Assembly (NCBI GenBank): GCA_902477075.1 | Contig: CABSFU010000020.1 | Location: 1-21,225, forward strand | Reading direction: 5' to 3' | Source of the DNA: UMGS1498 sp900552335 | GTDB taxonomy: Bacteria; Bacillota_I; Bacilli_A; RF39; UBA660 | Length of the DNA: 21,225 nt | In this document: positions 14,661 to 21,225 of the stretch, piece after piece | Numbering within the stretch: the first letter of the stretch is position 1 | Layout of the letters: each line of letters starts with the position of its first letter | Program-made: the position numbers and the translations under genes | Notes under the pieces: model-generated | Seen by the model: only the letters and a program-made list of their open reading frames with translations | Database searches by the model: none | What the model was told of the DNA's origin: nothing

Positions 14661-14689
14661 AGTTTAACACTCATATTTATAAAAAACAA
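14661..14689 (-). promoter_or_regulatory. Promoter of sufU-sufB
   Basis: On the minus strand TTGTTT (14684-14689), 17 bases and TAAACT (14661-14666). The predicted start is about 10 bases before the sufU start codon region. The -10 box is the same as in the pilin module. Confidence 0.45.
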
Positions 14690-14720
14690 GAAAAACGCTA
14701 TATGAAACACTCTATTTCAA

Positions 14721-14746
14721 AAGAAAAAGAGACTTATCTAGCCTCT
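14721..14746 (-). terminator. Rho-independent terminator of spoVS
   Basis: AGAGGC/GTCTCT (one G-T pair) form a 6-bp stem with a 7-base loop that contains the spoVS stop codon, followed on the minus strand by TTTTTCTT. Confidence 0.65.
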
Positions 14747-14994
14747 ACAATTAATTTAATAGCCGTTCTTTCATCTCCATCAATTACAATATCAGTAAAA
14801 GCTGGAATACAAACTAAATTTTTGCCAGATGGTGCGACAAAACCCCTCGCAATAGCAATTGCTTTAATTGCTTGATTAAGTGCTCCAGCTCCAATTGCTT
14901 GAATTTCTACCATTCCTTTTTCTCTAAATACATTAGCTAATGCTCCTGCTACTGAATTGGGGTTTGATTTAGAACCAACTTTAAGTGTTTCCAT
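14734..14994 (-). CDS. spoVS: Stage V sporulation protein S
   Basis: SpoVS is a small conserved nucleic-acid-binding type protein needed for normal progress of sporulation and coat assembly in Bacillus. The 86-aa product matches the family in length and over its whole sequence. It starts METLKVGSKSNPNSVAGALA, followed by the central GAGALNQAIKAIAIARG and the C-terminal IDGDERTAIKLIVE. The AAAGGA site lies rather far (about 14 bases) from the ATG. A TTGACA (15050-15055) is present upstream but lies within the terminator of the preceding gene and has no well-placed -10, only AT-rich CATATA at 18 bases, so the promoter is unsettled. In B. subtilis the gene is under sigma-H; no clear sigma-H site was found here. 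Confidence 0.97.
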   Translation of the reverse strand: METLKVGSKSNPNSVAGALANVFREKGMVEIQAIGAGALNQAIKAIAIARGFVAPSGKNLVCIPAFTDIVIDGDERTAIKLIVEAR

Positions 14995-15045
14995 AATTAT
15001 TTAATCATTCCTTTCTACAGTAATATATATGTAAAAAAGAAAAAA

Positions 15046-15064
15046 AAGATGTCAATACCATCTT
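15046..15064 (-). terminator. Rho-independent terminator of the 273-aa gene
   Basis: AAGATG/CATCTT with a 7-base loop, followed by eight T on the minus strand. The stem overlaps the stop codon at 15063-15065. Confidence 0.75.
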
Positions 15065-15884
15065 AATAAATTTTATTATTTTCAGATTGTTTTACATAAT
15101 CCAAATAGATTTTATCTAAAGTTTTAGAAGATAATGGTAAATTTTGATATTTATTTTTATCTCTAAATATATAGGGGCTAGATACAGTATTACTTAAAAA
15201 ATCATTAACTTCTTCTTTTTCTGGGTTTTCATCTATCAAAAAATTCATCATATCAACTTGAATTTTATCCAAAGAGCTTTGACCCTGTTTAGAAAAACGA
15301 ACTTTCATATTACGATTTGCTTCTTCATTCATTTTTCTAAATAAACTTCCTTGTTTAACAGATTTATCTCTAATTGTTTGAGTTATGATTTCTGGTTTTT
15401 TTTGAAAAAAAGCTTTTTGTAAAGTTGCTACATCAAATATTCTACAGAATAAATTAGCATACACATATTCATCTGATTCAAAATATTCTTGACTTCTATT
15501 TTCTTGCGTAATATTGATTGTTAACATTTCACGAAAGCCTTTGTTTAATGCTTCATACAAATTACTTCCAAAACCACTTGTTTTAGTTTTACTATCATAA
15601 AAAGATATTTGAAGAACCATATCCATAAACAAATTTTTAGGATTGATATCTGATCGTTCTAAATACTTCTTATTGACAATAATAGTATTACTTAAACCAT
15701 TATATCTGTAATCATCTATACTATCATCAAAAGTACTAGCAAATTCAATAGTAACACCACTAATTCTATTTTGTACTTCATGAACATCAAGAAATTCATC
15801 TAATGGAGCTACCTCTTCCATTCTAAGTGTTAATCTCTCATAATTTCTTTGAATACTTTGTTTTATTTCATCTAGGTTTTGCAT
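15063..15884 (-). CDS. Unknown protein; possible inactivated zinc-peptidase-like domain
   Basis: The product is 273 aa from the ATG at 15884, chosen because AGGTGAT lies 3-4 bases upstream; an ATG at 15911 would add nine residues ahead of that site. No signal peptide or membrane segment is seen. Residues 66-122 resemble in spacing a zinc-metallopeptidase-like unit common in Firmicutes: a strand and helix (TIIVNKKYL), then LFMDMVLQISFYD where a HELLH-type helix would be, then TSGF, then EALNKGFREMLT where LNEGYTE would be. The metal-binding His and Glu residues are absent at each position, so if the relationship is real the protein is not an active peptidase. The C-terminal half (about 160-273) is helical and charged. 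It ends with a terminator, upstream of spoVS. Confidence 0.75.
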   Translation of the reverse strand: MQNLDEIKQSIQRNYERLTLRMEEVAPLDEFLDVHEVQNRISGVTIEFASTFDDSIDDYRYNGLSNTIIVNKKYLERSDINPKNLFMDMVLQISFYDSKTKTSGFGSNLYEALNKGFREMLTINITQENRSQEYFESDEYVYANLFCRIFDVATLQKAFFQKKPEIITQTIRDKSVKQGSLFRKMNEEANRNMKVRFSKQGQSSLDKIQVDMMNFLIDENPEKEEVNDFLSNTVSSPYIFRDKNKYQNLPLSSKTLDKIYLDYVKQSENNKIY

Positions 15885-16202
15885 ATTATCACCTATAAGT
15901 AATTTTACCATATTTTAATTAGAATTGCTATATAAAATATTTAAAAATATAATAATAAAATATGAAAATTCATATATAAAATTAAATTTCACCCTTAATT
16001 AGGATTTAAATTTTTAAAGAATTTAGTAGAATTTAACCATTTGAAATATCATAATAACTTCTTGATGATACTTATCGTTTTTAGTTATGTATAACAATGC
16101 TTAACAATTTGCTCATTTTAGAAATAAATACAATGATGTTTTCAATTCATATGACAAAAAGAGCTTTTTAATATATAATATACAAAAGCAGGAGATGATT
16201 TT
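15885..16202. other. Divergent AT-rich intergenic region
   Basis: About 318 bases separate the minus-strand 273-aa gene and the plus-strand 431-aa gene. The right end holds a clear plus-strand promoter (16151-16179). The left end has a TAAAAT -10-like box for the minus gene with a poor -35. The middle (about 15930-16130) is extremely AT-rich; I see no coding potential, RNA fold or repeat in it. Confidence 0.6.
16151..16179 (+). promoter_or_regulatory. Promoter of the 431-aa gene
   Basis: ATGACA (16151-16156; 5 of 6 with TTGACA), 17 bases, TATAAT (16174-16179). The spacer contains AAAAAG/CTTTTT, a short inverted repeat that may be a regulator site or chance. Confidence 0.65.
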
Positions 16203-17498
16203 ATGAATAGAGTACACATTATTTATGATGAAAATAACAATAAAAGAGAAATTGAAACTAGAAATTATCTGATATATTTTCTGAAGTTTGCCGGTATCAT
16301 TGTCAGTGCTGGTCATGAACGTACAAATTTTGTATTTTATCCATTTGAAATTAATGAAAAAGTTAATAAAAATATATTTAAAAACTATGATGCTAGTATA
16401 ATAATTACCAATTATAAATACCAGGATACAACTTTAGGGCAAAATGTCATAGAAGAAAAATTAGAGCCAAATGAAAGTACCTTTCAATTTGTAGAAAAGA
16501 TACTTTTAGACTTAAATTCCAAAGGTGTTTTGATAGCAGATGAATTAAACGAATTAAAAAAAATGTTAGAAATTTATGAAAAAGATCAAGTATTTAAATT
16601 ACTAAACAAGTGTGAATTTTCTTTTCCCTCTAAAGTAAATTTTACTGAAGTATTCTCTCATCTATGTGAAGCAAATACTCAAAAAGAAAATATGCCTTAT
16701 CAATATCATAATAGATGGGGTCAATTGTTTATTATATATCATTATTGTAATTGGCAAAATCAATTAGGGGACAATCTTTCATTTTATCAAGAAGATTTTT
16801 TAGAACAAATGGAATTATTTAAAAAAAATGCAAATGAAATTTGGAAAAAGCAAGCAGATTATTTGATTGGACTTTTTAAATGGAACATAGTTAGTCATAA
16901 GGAAAACGCTATAAATTTGTTTATATCATCTTTAAAATATGATTCAAAGTATTACAACCCTGATATTATAATGACATTAGCAAGGTGTTATCAGCAAAAA
17001 AAAATAACAGAAACCTCTAGGTTGATCCATCAAATTGCAGTTACAGTGAATCCGTTTGATTATCATTCTTGGTATGGTCTTGGTGTTGACTTTTATAAAG
17101 ATGGTGAATTGAAACAATGTTATTATAGTTTCGATAATGTTCTTAAAATATTGAATTATCCTTTGGTTGCTAAATCTTTAAGTCCTAACGAAATAAGAGC
17201 ATTAATTTTTACTCTCTATCAAATTAGCTTGAAATTTTCTAAACGTTTTAAAGGACTACTTTATCAGAATTTTGCAATAAAATTAAATTTGGTAGAACAA
17301 TCTATTGAAAATTCAAGATGGCTTTGTGAAACGAATGAAGAATTTTTATTGTTGCAGAAAAAATTATATGAACTTACACCATTTTACGAGCTTTATACAG
17401 TGATGAACAACAATAAAGCGTACGGCACTATAAAAGAAAATGATTATACTAAAAAGTTAGAATTGATAACTCATTTAAAAAAATTCAATAACGAATGA
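16203..17498 (+). CDS. Orphan 431-aa protein with alpha/beta N-terminus and TPR-like repeats
   Basis: No family is firmly recognised. Residues 1-75 alternate strands and helices: a VHIIYDE strand, an IETRNYLIYFLKFAG helix, an FVFYPF strand and a YDASIIITN strand. This order recalls a TIR-like or flavodoxin-like fold, but I cannot assign catalytic residues. The rest is helical. Residues about 230-320 look like two or three TPR-type hairpins (AINLFISSLKYD, then NPFDYHSWYGLGVDFYKDG followed by CYYSFDNVL). There is no signal peptide or membrane segment. GGAGATG precedes the ATG. The gene is a stand-alone unit with its own promoter and a strong terminator, flanked by opposite-strand genes. A signalling, regulatory or defence role is possible but unsupported by motif evidence. 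Confidence 0.75.
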   Translation: MNRVHIIYDENNNKREIETRNYLIYFLKFAGIIVSAGHERTNFVFYPFEINEKVNKNIFKNYDASIIITNYKYQDTTLGQNVIEEKLEPNESTFQFVEKILLDLNSKGVLIADELNELKKMLEIYEKDQVFKLLNKCEFSFPSKVNFTEVFSHLCEANTQKENMPYQYHNRWGQLFIIYHYCNWQNQLGDNLSFYQEDFLEQMELFKKNANEIWKKQADYLIGLFKWNIVSHKENAINLFISSLKYDSKYYNPDIIMTLARCYQQKKITETSRLIHQIAVTVNPFDYHSWYGLGVDFYKDGELKQCYYSFDNVLKILNYPLVAKSLSPNEIRALIFTLYQISLKFSKRFKGLLYQNFAIKLNLVEQSIENSRWLCETNEEFLLLQKKLYELTPFYELYTVMNNNKAYGTIKENDYTKKLELITHLKKFNNE

Positions 17499-17521
17499 AA
17501 TTTTTAAAGCAATAAAATACG

Positions 17522-17547
17522 AAAAAATCTCCTTTTGGAGATTTTTT
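17522..17547 (+). terminator. Bidirectional terminator between the 431-aa gene and the 50-aa gene
   Basis: An 11-bp perfect inverted repeat, AAAAAATCTCC/GGAGATTTTTT with a TTTT loop, has T tracts on both strands. It lies 24 bases after the plus-strand stop and touches the stop codon (17546-17548) of the minus-strand small gene. Confidence 0.9.
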
Positions 17548-17698
17548 ACATCATATCTTCTAGCGCATTATCTACTTTTTTCATTTTCGAATTCATAAAT
17601 TGATCTACTTTTTTCATCATTGGTTTACTATATTTTTGATATGCCAAAACGGCCCCTGCACCTATACCCATAAGCGCTAAATTTTTTGTAAATTTCAT
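17546..17698 (-). CDS. Small 50-aa protein with one N-terminal hydrophobic segment
   Basis: The product reads MKFTKNLALMGIGAGAVLAY at its start, then a Lys/Met-rich amphipathic stretch (residues 21-50) with two related turns, MMKKVDQFM and KMKKVDNALEDMM. Residues 7-20 form a short glycine/alanine-rich hydrophobic helix, as in YtxH-type or other small membrane-anchored proteins. GAGGGTG lies about 6 bases before the ATG. It follows recD2 after 51 bases on the same strand and could be co-transcribed with it. Strong ribosome binding site, stop codon at a terminator and protein-like composition support a real gene. Function is unknown. Confidence 0.7.
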   Translation of the reverse strand: MKFTKNLALMGIGAGAVLAYQKYSKPMMKKVDQFMNSKMKKVDNALEDMM

Positions 17699-17731
17699 AC
17701 AATCACCCTCTTGCTAAAAAATATGATTCTT

Positions 17732-17741
17732 TGTACGTACA
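17732..17741. other. Perfect palindrome TGTACGTACA
   Basis: A 10-bp perfect palindrome lies between recD2 and the 50-aa gene, about 34 bases upstream of the latter's ATG. It could be a regulator site; no partner site was seen. Confidence 0.3.
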
Positions 17742-17749
17742 TTAATAGA

Positions 17750-19975
17750 TTAATCATTTTCATTCATTTTATACATAGAAACTAATAAATTTTTTAAATT
17801 TGTTTTTCTTACATTTTCATTGGTATTATGAATTCCCTCCATAAAAGCATTTGGCTCACCCAATAAAATTAATTTTCTTTTAGCTCTAGTAATTCCCGTA
17901 TAAATTAACTTTTTATAAAGCATTCTATAGTAACTTCTACAAATAGGCATGACTACCAAATCAAATTCACTACCTTGAGCTTTATGAATACTCGTAACAA
18001 ATCCATGTTTTATCTTATTAAAATCTTTTGGAATATATTTTACACAAGAAAAATCATATGTTACATAAATTTCATTTTTTTTACTTTCACTTTCTTTTTC
18101 CGAAATTATTTTAGTGATAACACCGATATCGCCATTAAAAACATTTTCATCAGGCATATTAACCAATTGTAAAATTTTATCACTTTCTCGATAGGTAACA
18201 TCCCCTACTTTTATTTCTTTTTTCTCATCGTTAGGTGGATTAAAAATATCTTGTAATTCTTTATTTAAGGAATCAATACCATTAATTCCTGCATACATAG
18301 GAGCCAGTATTTGAACTTCTCTATAGGAGTATCCTTTTTCTACTAGTTTCATAGCTAAAAGTTTTAAATTAGAAACAATATTTTCCTTTGTACATCTCAA
18401 AAAAGTATAATCATCTTTTTGTTGCAAAAATTCATCAGTTAATTCATCATTTTTAATATCAGCGGCTAAAACAGGAATATAAGACTCTTCACTTTGTCTA
18501 TAAATCATTTCCAAATTAATGGTATCAATTACTTCACTATCAATTAAATCTTTCAATAGATTTCCGGGGCCAACACTTGGTAATTGATTATAATCCCCTA
18601 CTAATACTAGCTTAATATTTGGCAATAATCCTTTTAATAAGGATGCAAATAAAGAAACATCTATCATACTGACTTCATCCACAATAATTAAATGACTAAA
18701 ATCAGGATTATTTTCATCTACCATAAAACAGTTATTATCTTTATTCCATTTTAAAAAGCGGTGAATGGTAGAAGCTGGATAATTCGTTGATTCACTCATT
18801 TTTTTGCTTGCTCTACCTGTCGGAGATAATAAAGCTAGATTAGAAATCAATTGTTCTTCATTATAATGATGAATTCCAGCATACAGTTCTACAATTCCTT
18901 TAATAATGGTAGTTTTTCCGGTTCCAGGTCCTCCTGTAATAATTGTTATATTATTTTCTAAAGCTTTTTTTATGGCTTTTTCCTGTTCTATATTATATTG
19001 TATCCCATTTTCTTTTTCTAATACTTCTATATATTGATCTATTTTTTTATTTGGTGTTTTTTCTTTATTTAATAATAATTGTATTTTGTTTTTAATATAT
19101 ATTTCTGATTCGTAAATATCCATTAAAAAATATTTATCATCTTCCTTTTTTACTTTTCCTTGATACCTTAGTTCATCCAAATATAAAACTACATCCTCAG
19201 AATATAAGTTGATTTTTAATAATTGAGAAGCTTCTAAGATAATTTCTTCTAATAAAAAATAAGTATTTCCTGTCTTAAACGTTAATCCTTTTAAAGCAGC
19301 ATATATCCCCGCTTTAATTCTTCTTTCATCATCATCTGGTATTTCCAACTTGAGACGAACCATATCAATTTTTGAAAAAGGGATTTCTAAATCATCTAAC
19401 AGCGTATAAATATTATGTTCAATATTCATAATAGTATTTTGTTTATATAAATTGTAAATAACTAAAGCTTCTTTTAAATTAAATCCTAACTCTGATAAAT
19501 AAATCACTGTTTTATGACTTTCTTCATATCTATTTAATGTTTCAAAAATGATGTTTGCTTTTTTTTCTGTCATTTTTGGAACTAACATTAAATCTTCTTT
19601 ATTAGATAATATTCTTTCTAAAGTATTAGTTCCTAATGTTTCTACAACAGATTTTGCTAAAGAAGGACCTATTCCTTTAAATAAATCACTACTTAAAAAT
19701 TCAATAATCCCATCTTTATCTTCTGGAAGAACACGCTCATACTCAGACACATTATACTGTAATCCATATTTTGGATGTTCCACTACTTCTCCTTTTAAAA
19801 TATAGGTATCATCTTCTACCATAGAAGTAAAATAGCCTGTAAAAGTTATGGTTTTATTTAAATAATATTCTAATTCTTTTATATTTGTTTCCTTTATTTT
19901 AAATAAACCAACTAAATATCCGTTTTCTGTTTTAAATATTTGTTTGGTATAAATTCCTTTTATGTATTCTTCCAT
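17750..19975 (-). CDS. recD2: RecD2-type DNA helicase (RecD/TraA family)
   Basis: RecD2 is a 5'-3' superfamily 1B helicase acting in DNA repair and replication-fork handling, independent of RecBC. The 741-aa product has an N-terminal OB-like domain (about 1-90) and helix-hairpin-helix region with LFKGIGPSLAKSVVE (about 98-112). Walker A is TGGPGTGKT (about 347-355). Further motifs are VDEVSMID (motif II), LVGDYNQLPSVGPG (motif III), FVTSIHKAQGSEFD (motif V/VI region) and YTGITRAKRKLIL near the C-terminus. The long N-terminal region marks RecD2 rather than RecBCD-type RecD. ATG at 19975 is chosen because GGTGG lies about 5 bases upstream; an ATG at 19987 would be at the predicted transcription start. 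The length fits the family (about 740-800 aa). Confidence 0.95.
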   Translation of the reverse strand: MEEYIKGIYTKQIFKTENGYLVGLFKIKETNIKELEYYLNKTITFTGYFTSMVEDDTYILKGEVVEHPKYGLQYNVSEYERVLPEDKDGIIEFLSSDLFKGIGPSLAKSVVETLGTNTLERILSNKEDLMLVPKMTEKKANIIFETLNRYEESHKTVIYLSELGFNLKEALVIYNLYKQNTIMNIEHNIYTLLDDLEIPFSKIDMVRLKLEIPDDDERRIKAGIYAALKGLTFKTGNTYFLLEEIILEASQLLKINLYSEDVVLYLDELRYQGKVKKEDDKYFLMDIYESEIYIKNKIQLLLNKEKTPNKKIDQYIEVLEKENGIQYNIEQEKAIKKALENNITIITGGPGTGKTTIIKGIVELYAGIHHYNEEQLISNLALLSPTGRASKKMSESTNYPASTIHRFLKWNKDNNCFMVDENNPDFSHLIIVDEVSMIDVSLFASLLKGLLPNIKLVLVGDYNQLPSVGPGNLLKDLIDSEVIDTINLEMIYRQSEESYIPVLAADIKNDELTDEFLQQKDDYTFLRCTKENIVSNLKLLAMKLVEKGYSYREVQILAPMYAGINGIDSLNKELQDIFNPPNDEKKEIKVGDVTYRESDKILQLVNMPDENVFNGDIGVITKIISEKESESKKNEIYVTYDFSCVKYIPKDFNKIKHGFVTSIHKAQGSEFDLVVMPICRSYYRMLYKKLIYTGITRAKRKLILLGEPNAFMEGIHNTNENVRKTNLKNLLVSMYKMNEND

Positions 19976-19993
19976 TTTTACCACCATATTAAA

Positions 19994-20002
19994 ATTATAT
20001 CA
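19994..20002 (-). promoter_or_regulatory. Extended -10 promoter of recD2
   Basis: TGATATAAT on the minus strand is a perfect extended -10 element. No convincing -35 is seen. Transcription would start about 12 bases before the ATG at 19975, leaving just room for the ribosome binding site. Confidence 0.55.
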
Positions 20003-20019
20003 AATTTTTCACTTATTTT

Positions 20020-20048
20020 GTATAAATTCCAAACAGTTACTCATTATA
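20020..20048 (+). promoter_or_regulatory. Possible sigma-G type promoter of the CotF-like pair
   Basis: GTATA (20020-20024), 17 bases, CATTATA (20042-20048) matches the published sigma-G consensus (GHATR and CATWHTA) at every position. The same -10 includes TATAAT, so a sigma-A reading is also possible, but no sigma-A -35 lies at 17 bases. Expression during sporulation would fit coat-type products. Confidence 0.4.
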
Positions 20049-20066
20049 ATTTTGAAAGGAGTTTTT

Positions 20067-20264
20067 ATGGAACAAGTACCAAATATAATTTCAACAAAAG
20101 ATTTAGCTTATCTAACAGATATTTTTTCATGGAATTATACTGCTAGTAAAGAAGCTCATCATTTTTTTGAAATAACAGAAAATCAAGAATTGAAGGATGT
20201 TTTTCATGATGTATATTCTATTCATAGAGAAATTTGTGAAGATGTGTTAGATATTTTAGAATAG
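20067..20264 (+). CDS. Small CotF-like spore coat protein (first of pair)
   Basis: The 65-aa helical protein starts MEQVPNIISTKDLAYLTDIF. The ATG at 20067 is chosen because GAAAGGAG lies 6 bases upstream; the reading frame is open further upstream, but only with hydrophobic non-protein-like sequence. The pattern of an IISTKDLxYLxDIFxWN segment, then HHFFEI, then HREICEDVLDIL resembles the short ferritin-like/CotF-associated coat proteins of Firmicutes that pair with a longer CotF. It is followed after 9 bases by the second member, in one operon. The family link is by remembered pattern and moderately secure. Confidence 0.65.
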   Translation: MEQVPNIISTKDLAYLTDIFSWNYTASKEAHHFFEITENQELKDVFHDVYSIHREICEDVLDILE

Positions 20265-20273
20265 GAGGATTTT

Positions 20274-20597
20274 ATGTCAAAAATTGAAAATACAAAAATG
20301 GAAGTACCTGATGGCATTAACATGAATGATGAGGATATGTTAAATTCTCTTCTAGAAATTGAGAAGAATATGAGTGTTAATCTGACAATTGCCTTAAATG
20401 AAGCAAGTAATGAAACCTTATATGAACACCTATTTGACTCTTTTGAAACAATAAAAGATCTACAAAGAGATTTATTTGAAATAGCCTTTCGTTATGGATG
20501 GTATTCTTTAGAAGAAGCTGAAACTAATAAAATACAAGAAGAATACAATAAATTGAATCATCAATTTCAAAACTTAAATTGTGATGATGAAGACTAA
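20274..20597 (+). CDS. CotF-family spore coat protein
   Basis: This 107-aa protein carries the Coat F domain pattern. A NDEDMLNSLLEIEKNMSVNL helix is followed by IALNEASNETLYEHLFDSFETIKDLQRDLFEIAFRYGWYSLEEAE, in which ALxEASN, the QRxLF helix and the GWY signature are characteristic of CotF and relatives. The fold is a small helical bundle; members are structural parts of the spore coat. AGGAGG lies 6 bases before the ATG. It is the second gene of a pair with the 65-aa CotF-like protein. The tail is acidic (NCDDED). A bidirectional terminator follows. Confidence 0.8.
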   Translation: MSKIENTKMEVPDGINMNDEDMLNSLLEIEKNMSVNLTIALNEASNETLYEHLFDSFETIKDLQRDLFEIAFRYGWYSLEEAETNKIQEEYNKLNHQFQNLNCDDED

Positions 20598-20601
20598 TAT
20601 A

Positions 20602-20625
20602 AAAAGAACTCGCTTGAGTTCTTTT
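20602..20625 (+). terminator. Bidirectional terminator between the CotF pair and pilin-fibre copy
   Basis: A 10-bp perfect inverted repeat AAAAGAACTC/GAGTTCTTTT with a 4-base loop has T runs on both strands. It serves the plus-strand CotF gene (stop at 20597) and the minus-strand pilin-fibre gene (stop at 20627). Confidence 0.88.
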
Positions 20626-20626
20626 A

Positions 20627-21225
20627 CTATAGTCCAGTAAGACTAATTTTATAATTTTCATTTCTGAACTTATATACACTATTATTTAGATAATAATTAA
20701 AATATAATCCAACGCCATAATTAGCTCCTAAATTATATCCTATAATAGCAGCATTTGTGTTTCCAGTACAGGAAAAATAGATGACATAAAAACAAATTTG
20801 ACTAGGAACTTTTTTCAGAGCATCTGCAATCATATCATTTGTAATAGCAGAACCATGTACTCCTGTAGAATAATCCATAACATAAAATTTATTACCCAAT
20901 TTAGATTGTAAGTTAGAAGTAATTGTTTTTAAGTCATTAATACTACCATCATGACTAGATACTAAACTAGATAAGTTTTCCACATTTGTATTTGTTTGTT
21001 CTAATTCACTTTGTAAAGCATAATCATTTAAATTATTTTGTAATTCTTCTATATTACTTTTCATACTTGTGATTTCATTTGTATTGTTTGTTATTTTATT
21101 ATTTAATTCTGTTGCTTTTTCATCTACTAAGTTATTTACTTCATCTTTGGAATATACATTACTAACATTTCCTGTTCCATTATCTAACATTGCTACATAT
21201 TTATTTGTTAAAGCATCAAATCCTA
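20627..21225 (-). CDS. Pilin-fibre family protein, 3' part (cut by the right edge)
   Basis: About 199 residues are visible, open to the window edge; the N-terminal prepilin part must lie to the right. The visible part starts at the end of the pilin head (GFDALTNKYVAMLDNGTGNV), then has the same coiled-coil stalk as the complete copy (VYSKDEVNNLVDEKATELNNKI and on). After the shared YALQSEL segment it diverges completely: the coiled coil is longer (NLSSLVSSHDGSINDLKTITSNL) and a different tip of about 90 residues follows (FYVMDYSTGVHGS, QICFYVIYFSC, YGVGLYFNYYL, ending YKISLTGL). DNA identity with the complete copy is about 94% by eye over 21001-21225 and then falls away. The first in-window Met (21190) is internal, not the start. 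It is a paralogue with a different tip. Confidence 0.85.
   Translation of the reverse strand, partial: GFDALTNKYVAMLDNGTGNVSNVYSKDEVNNLVDEKATELNNKITNNTNEITSMKSNIEELQNNLNDYALQSELEQTNTNVENLSSLVSSHDGSINDLKTITSNLQSKLGNKFYVMDYSTGVHGSAITNDMIADALKKVPSQICFYVIYFSCTGNTNAAIIGYNLGANYGVGLYFNYYLNNSVYKFRNENYKISLTGL

Noticed and set aside
17732..17741. Palindrome TGTACGTACA as a LexA/SOS box for recD2
   Set aside because: It does not fit the Gram-positive LexA consensus and lies downstream of recD2, not at its promoter.
20641..21225. Pseudogene or silent cassette reading of the partial pilin-fibre copy
   Set aside because: The frame is intact to the window edge with a terminator after it. Whether it has its own promoter and prepilin start cannot be seen, so it is annotated as a partial gene rather than a silent cassette.

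Overview
The window looks like a chromosomal segment of a very low-GC, Gram-positive, spore-forming member of the Bacilli lineage, probably an uncultured gut-type clade. The evidence is the AT-rich DNA, strong GGAGG-type ribosome binding sites, and Firmicutes division genes (sepF, divIVA). Also present are yqeG/yqeH, lonA, recD2 and sufU/sufB, and several sporulation families: SpoVS, a SpoVID-like LysM protein, a YsxE-like protein and a CotF-type pair. The standard code is used: TGA ends genes at 7221 and 17496, and the only tRNA is a CCA-anticodon tRNA-Trp. No rRNA, CRISPR array, insertion sequence, prophage module or reverse transcriptase is visible.

Layout. 1-142: the 5' regulatory module of a gene that lies off the left edge. 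144-2595 (minus): division genes sepF-divIVA, preceded by yqeG-yqeH (HAD phosphatase plus circularly permuted ribosome-assembly GTPase). 2691-4217 (minus): cardiolipin synthase. 4416-4489 (minus): tRNA-Trp. 4556-6125 (plus): CPBP membrane protease overlapping a membrane-anchored metallophosphoesterase with altered metal motifs. 6191-6364 (plus): small membrane protein. 6326-11553 (minus, transcribed right to left): lonA, an unknown 449-aa helical protein, a SpoVID-like protein and a YsxE-like protein. 11648-12664 (minus): a type IV pilin-like protein with a coiled-coil stalk and a C-terminal tip domain. 12899-14645 (minus): sufU-sufB without the rest of the SUF operon. 14734-15884 (minus): spoVS and an unknown gene that may be an eroded metallopeptidase. 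16203-17498 (plus): an isolated 431-aa protein with TPR-like repeats. 17546-19975 (minus): recD2 and a 50-aa protein. 20067-20597 (plus): a CotF-type spore coat pair. 20627-21225 (minus): the 3' part of a second pilin-fibre gene, cut by the right edge.

The most unusual content is the dispersed pilin-fibre family. The complete copy joins a class III (prepilin) signal and pilin head to a stalk that resembles a phage tail-fibre coiled coil, then a unique tip. The partial copy is about 94% identical in DNA over the end of the head and the stalk, then switches abruptly to an unrelated tip. The complete copy sits below a ~145-bp module holding a promoter, two inverted repeats and an uninterrupted run of ten G (coding strand). 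An almost identical module, also with ten G, stands at the left edge, so at least three members of the family touch this 21-kb window. They are single units placed between housekeeping genes, with no pilus-assembly genes nearby. The pattern suggests a surface-variation system that works by tip swapping, by G-tract slippage, or by both. That is inference from structure, not proof.
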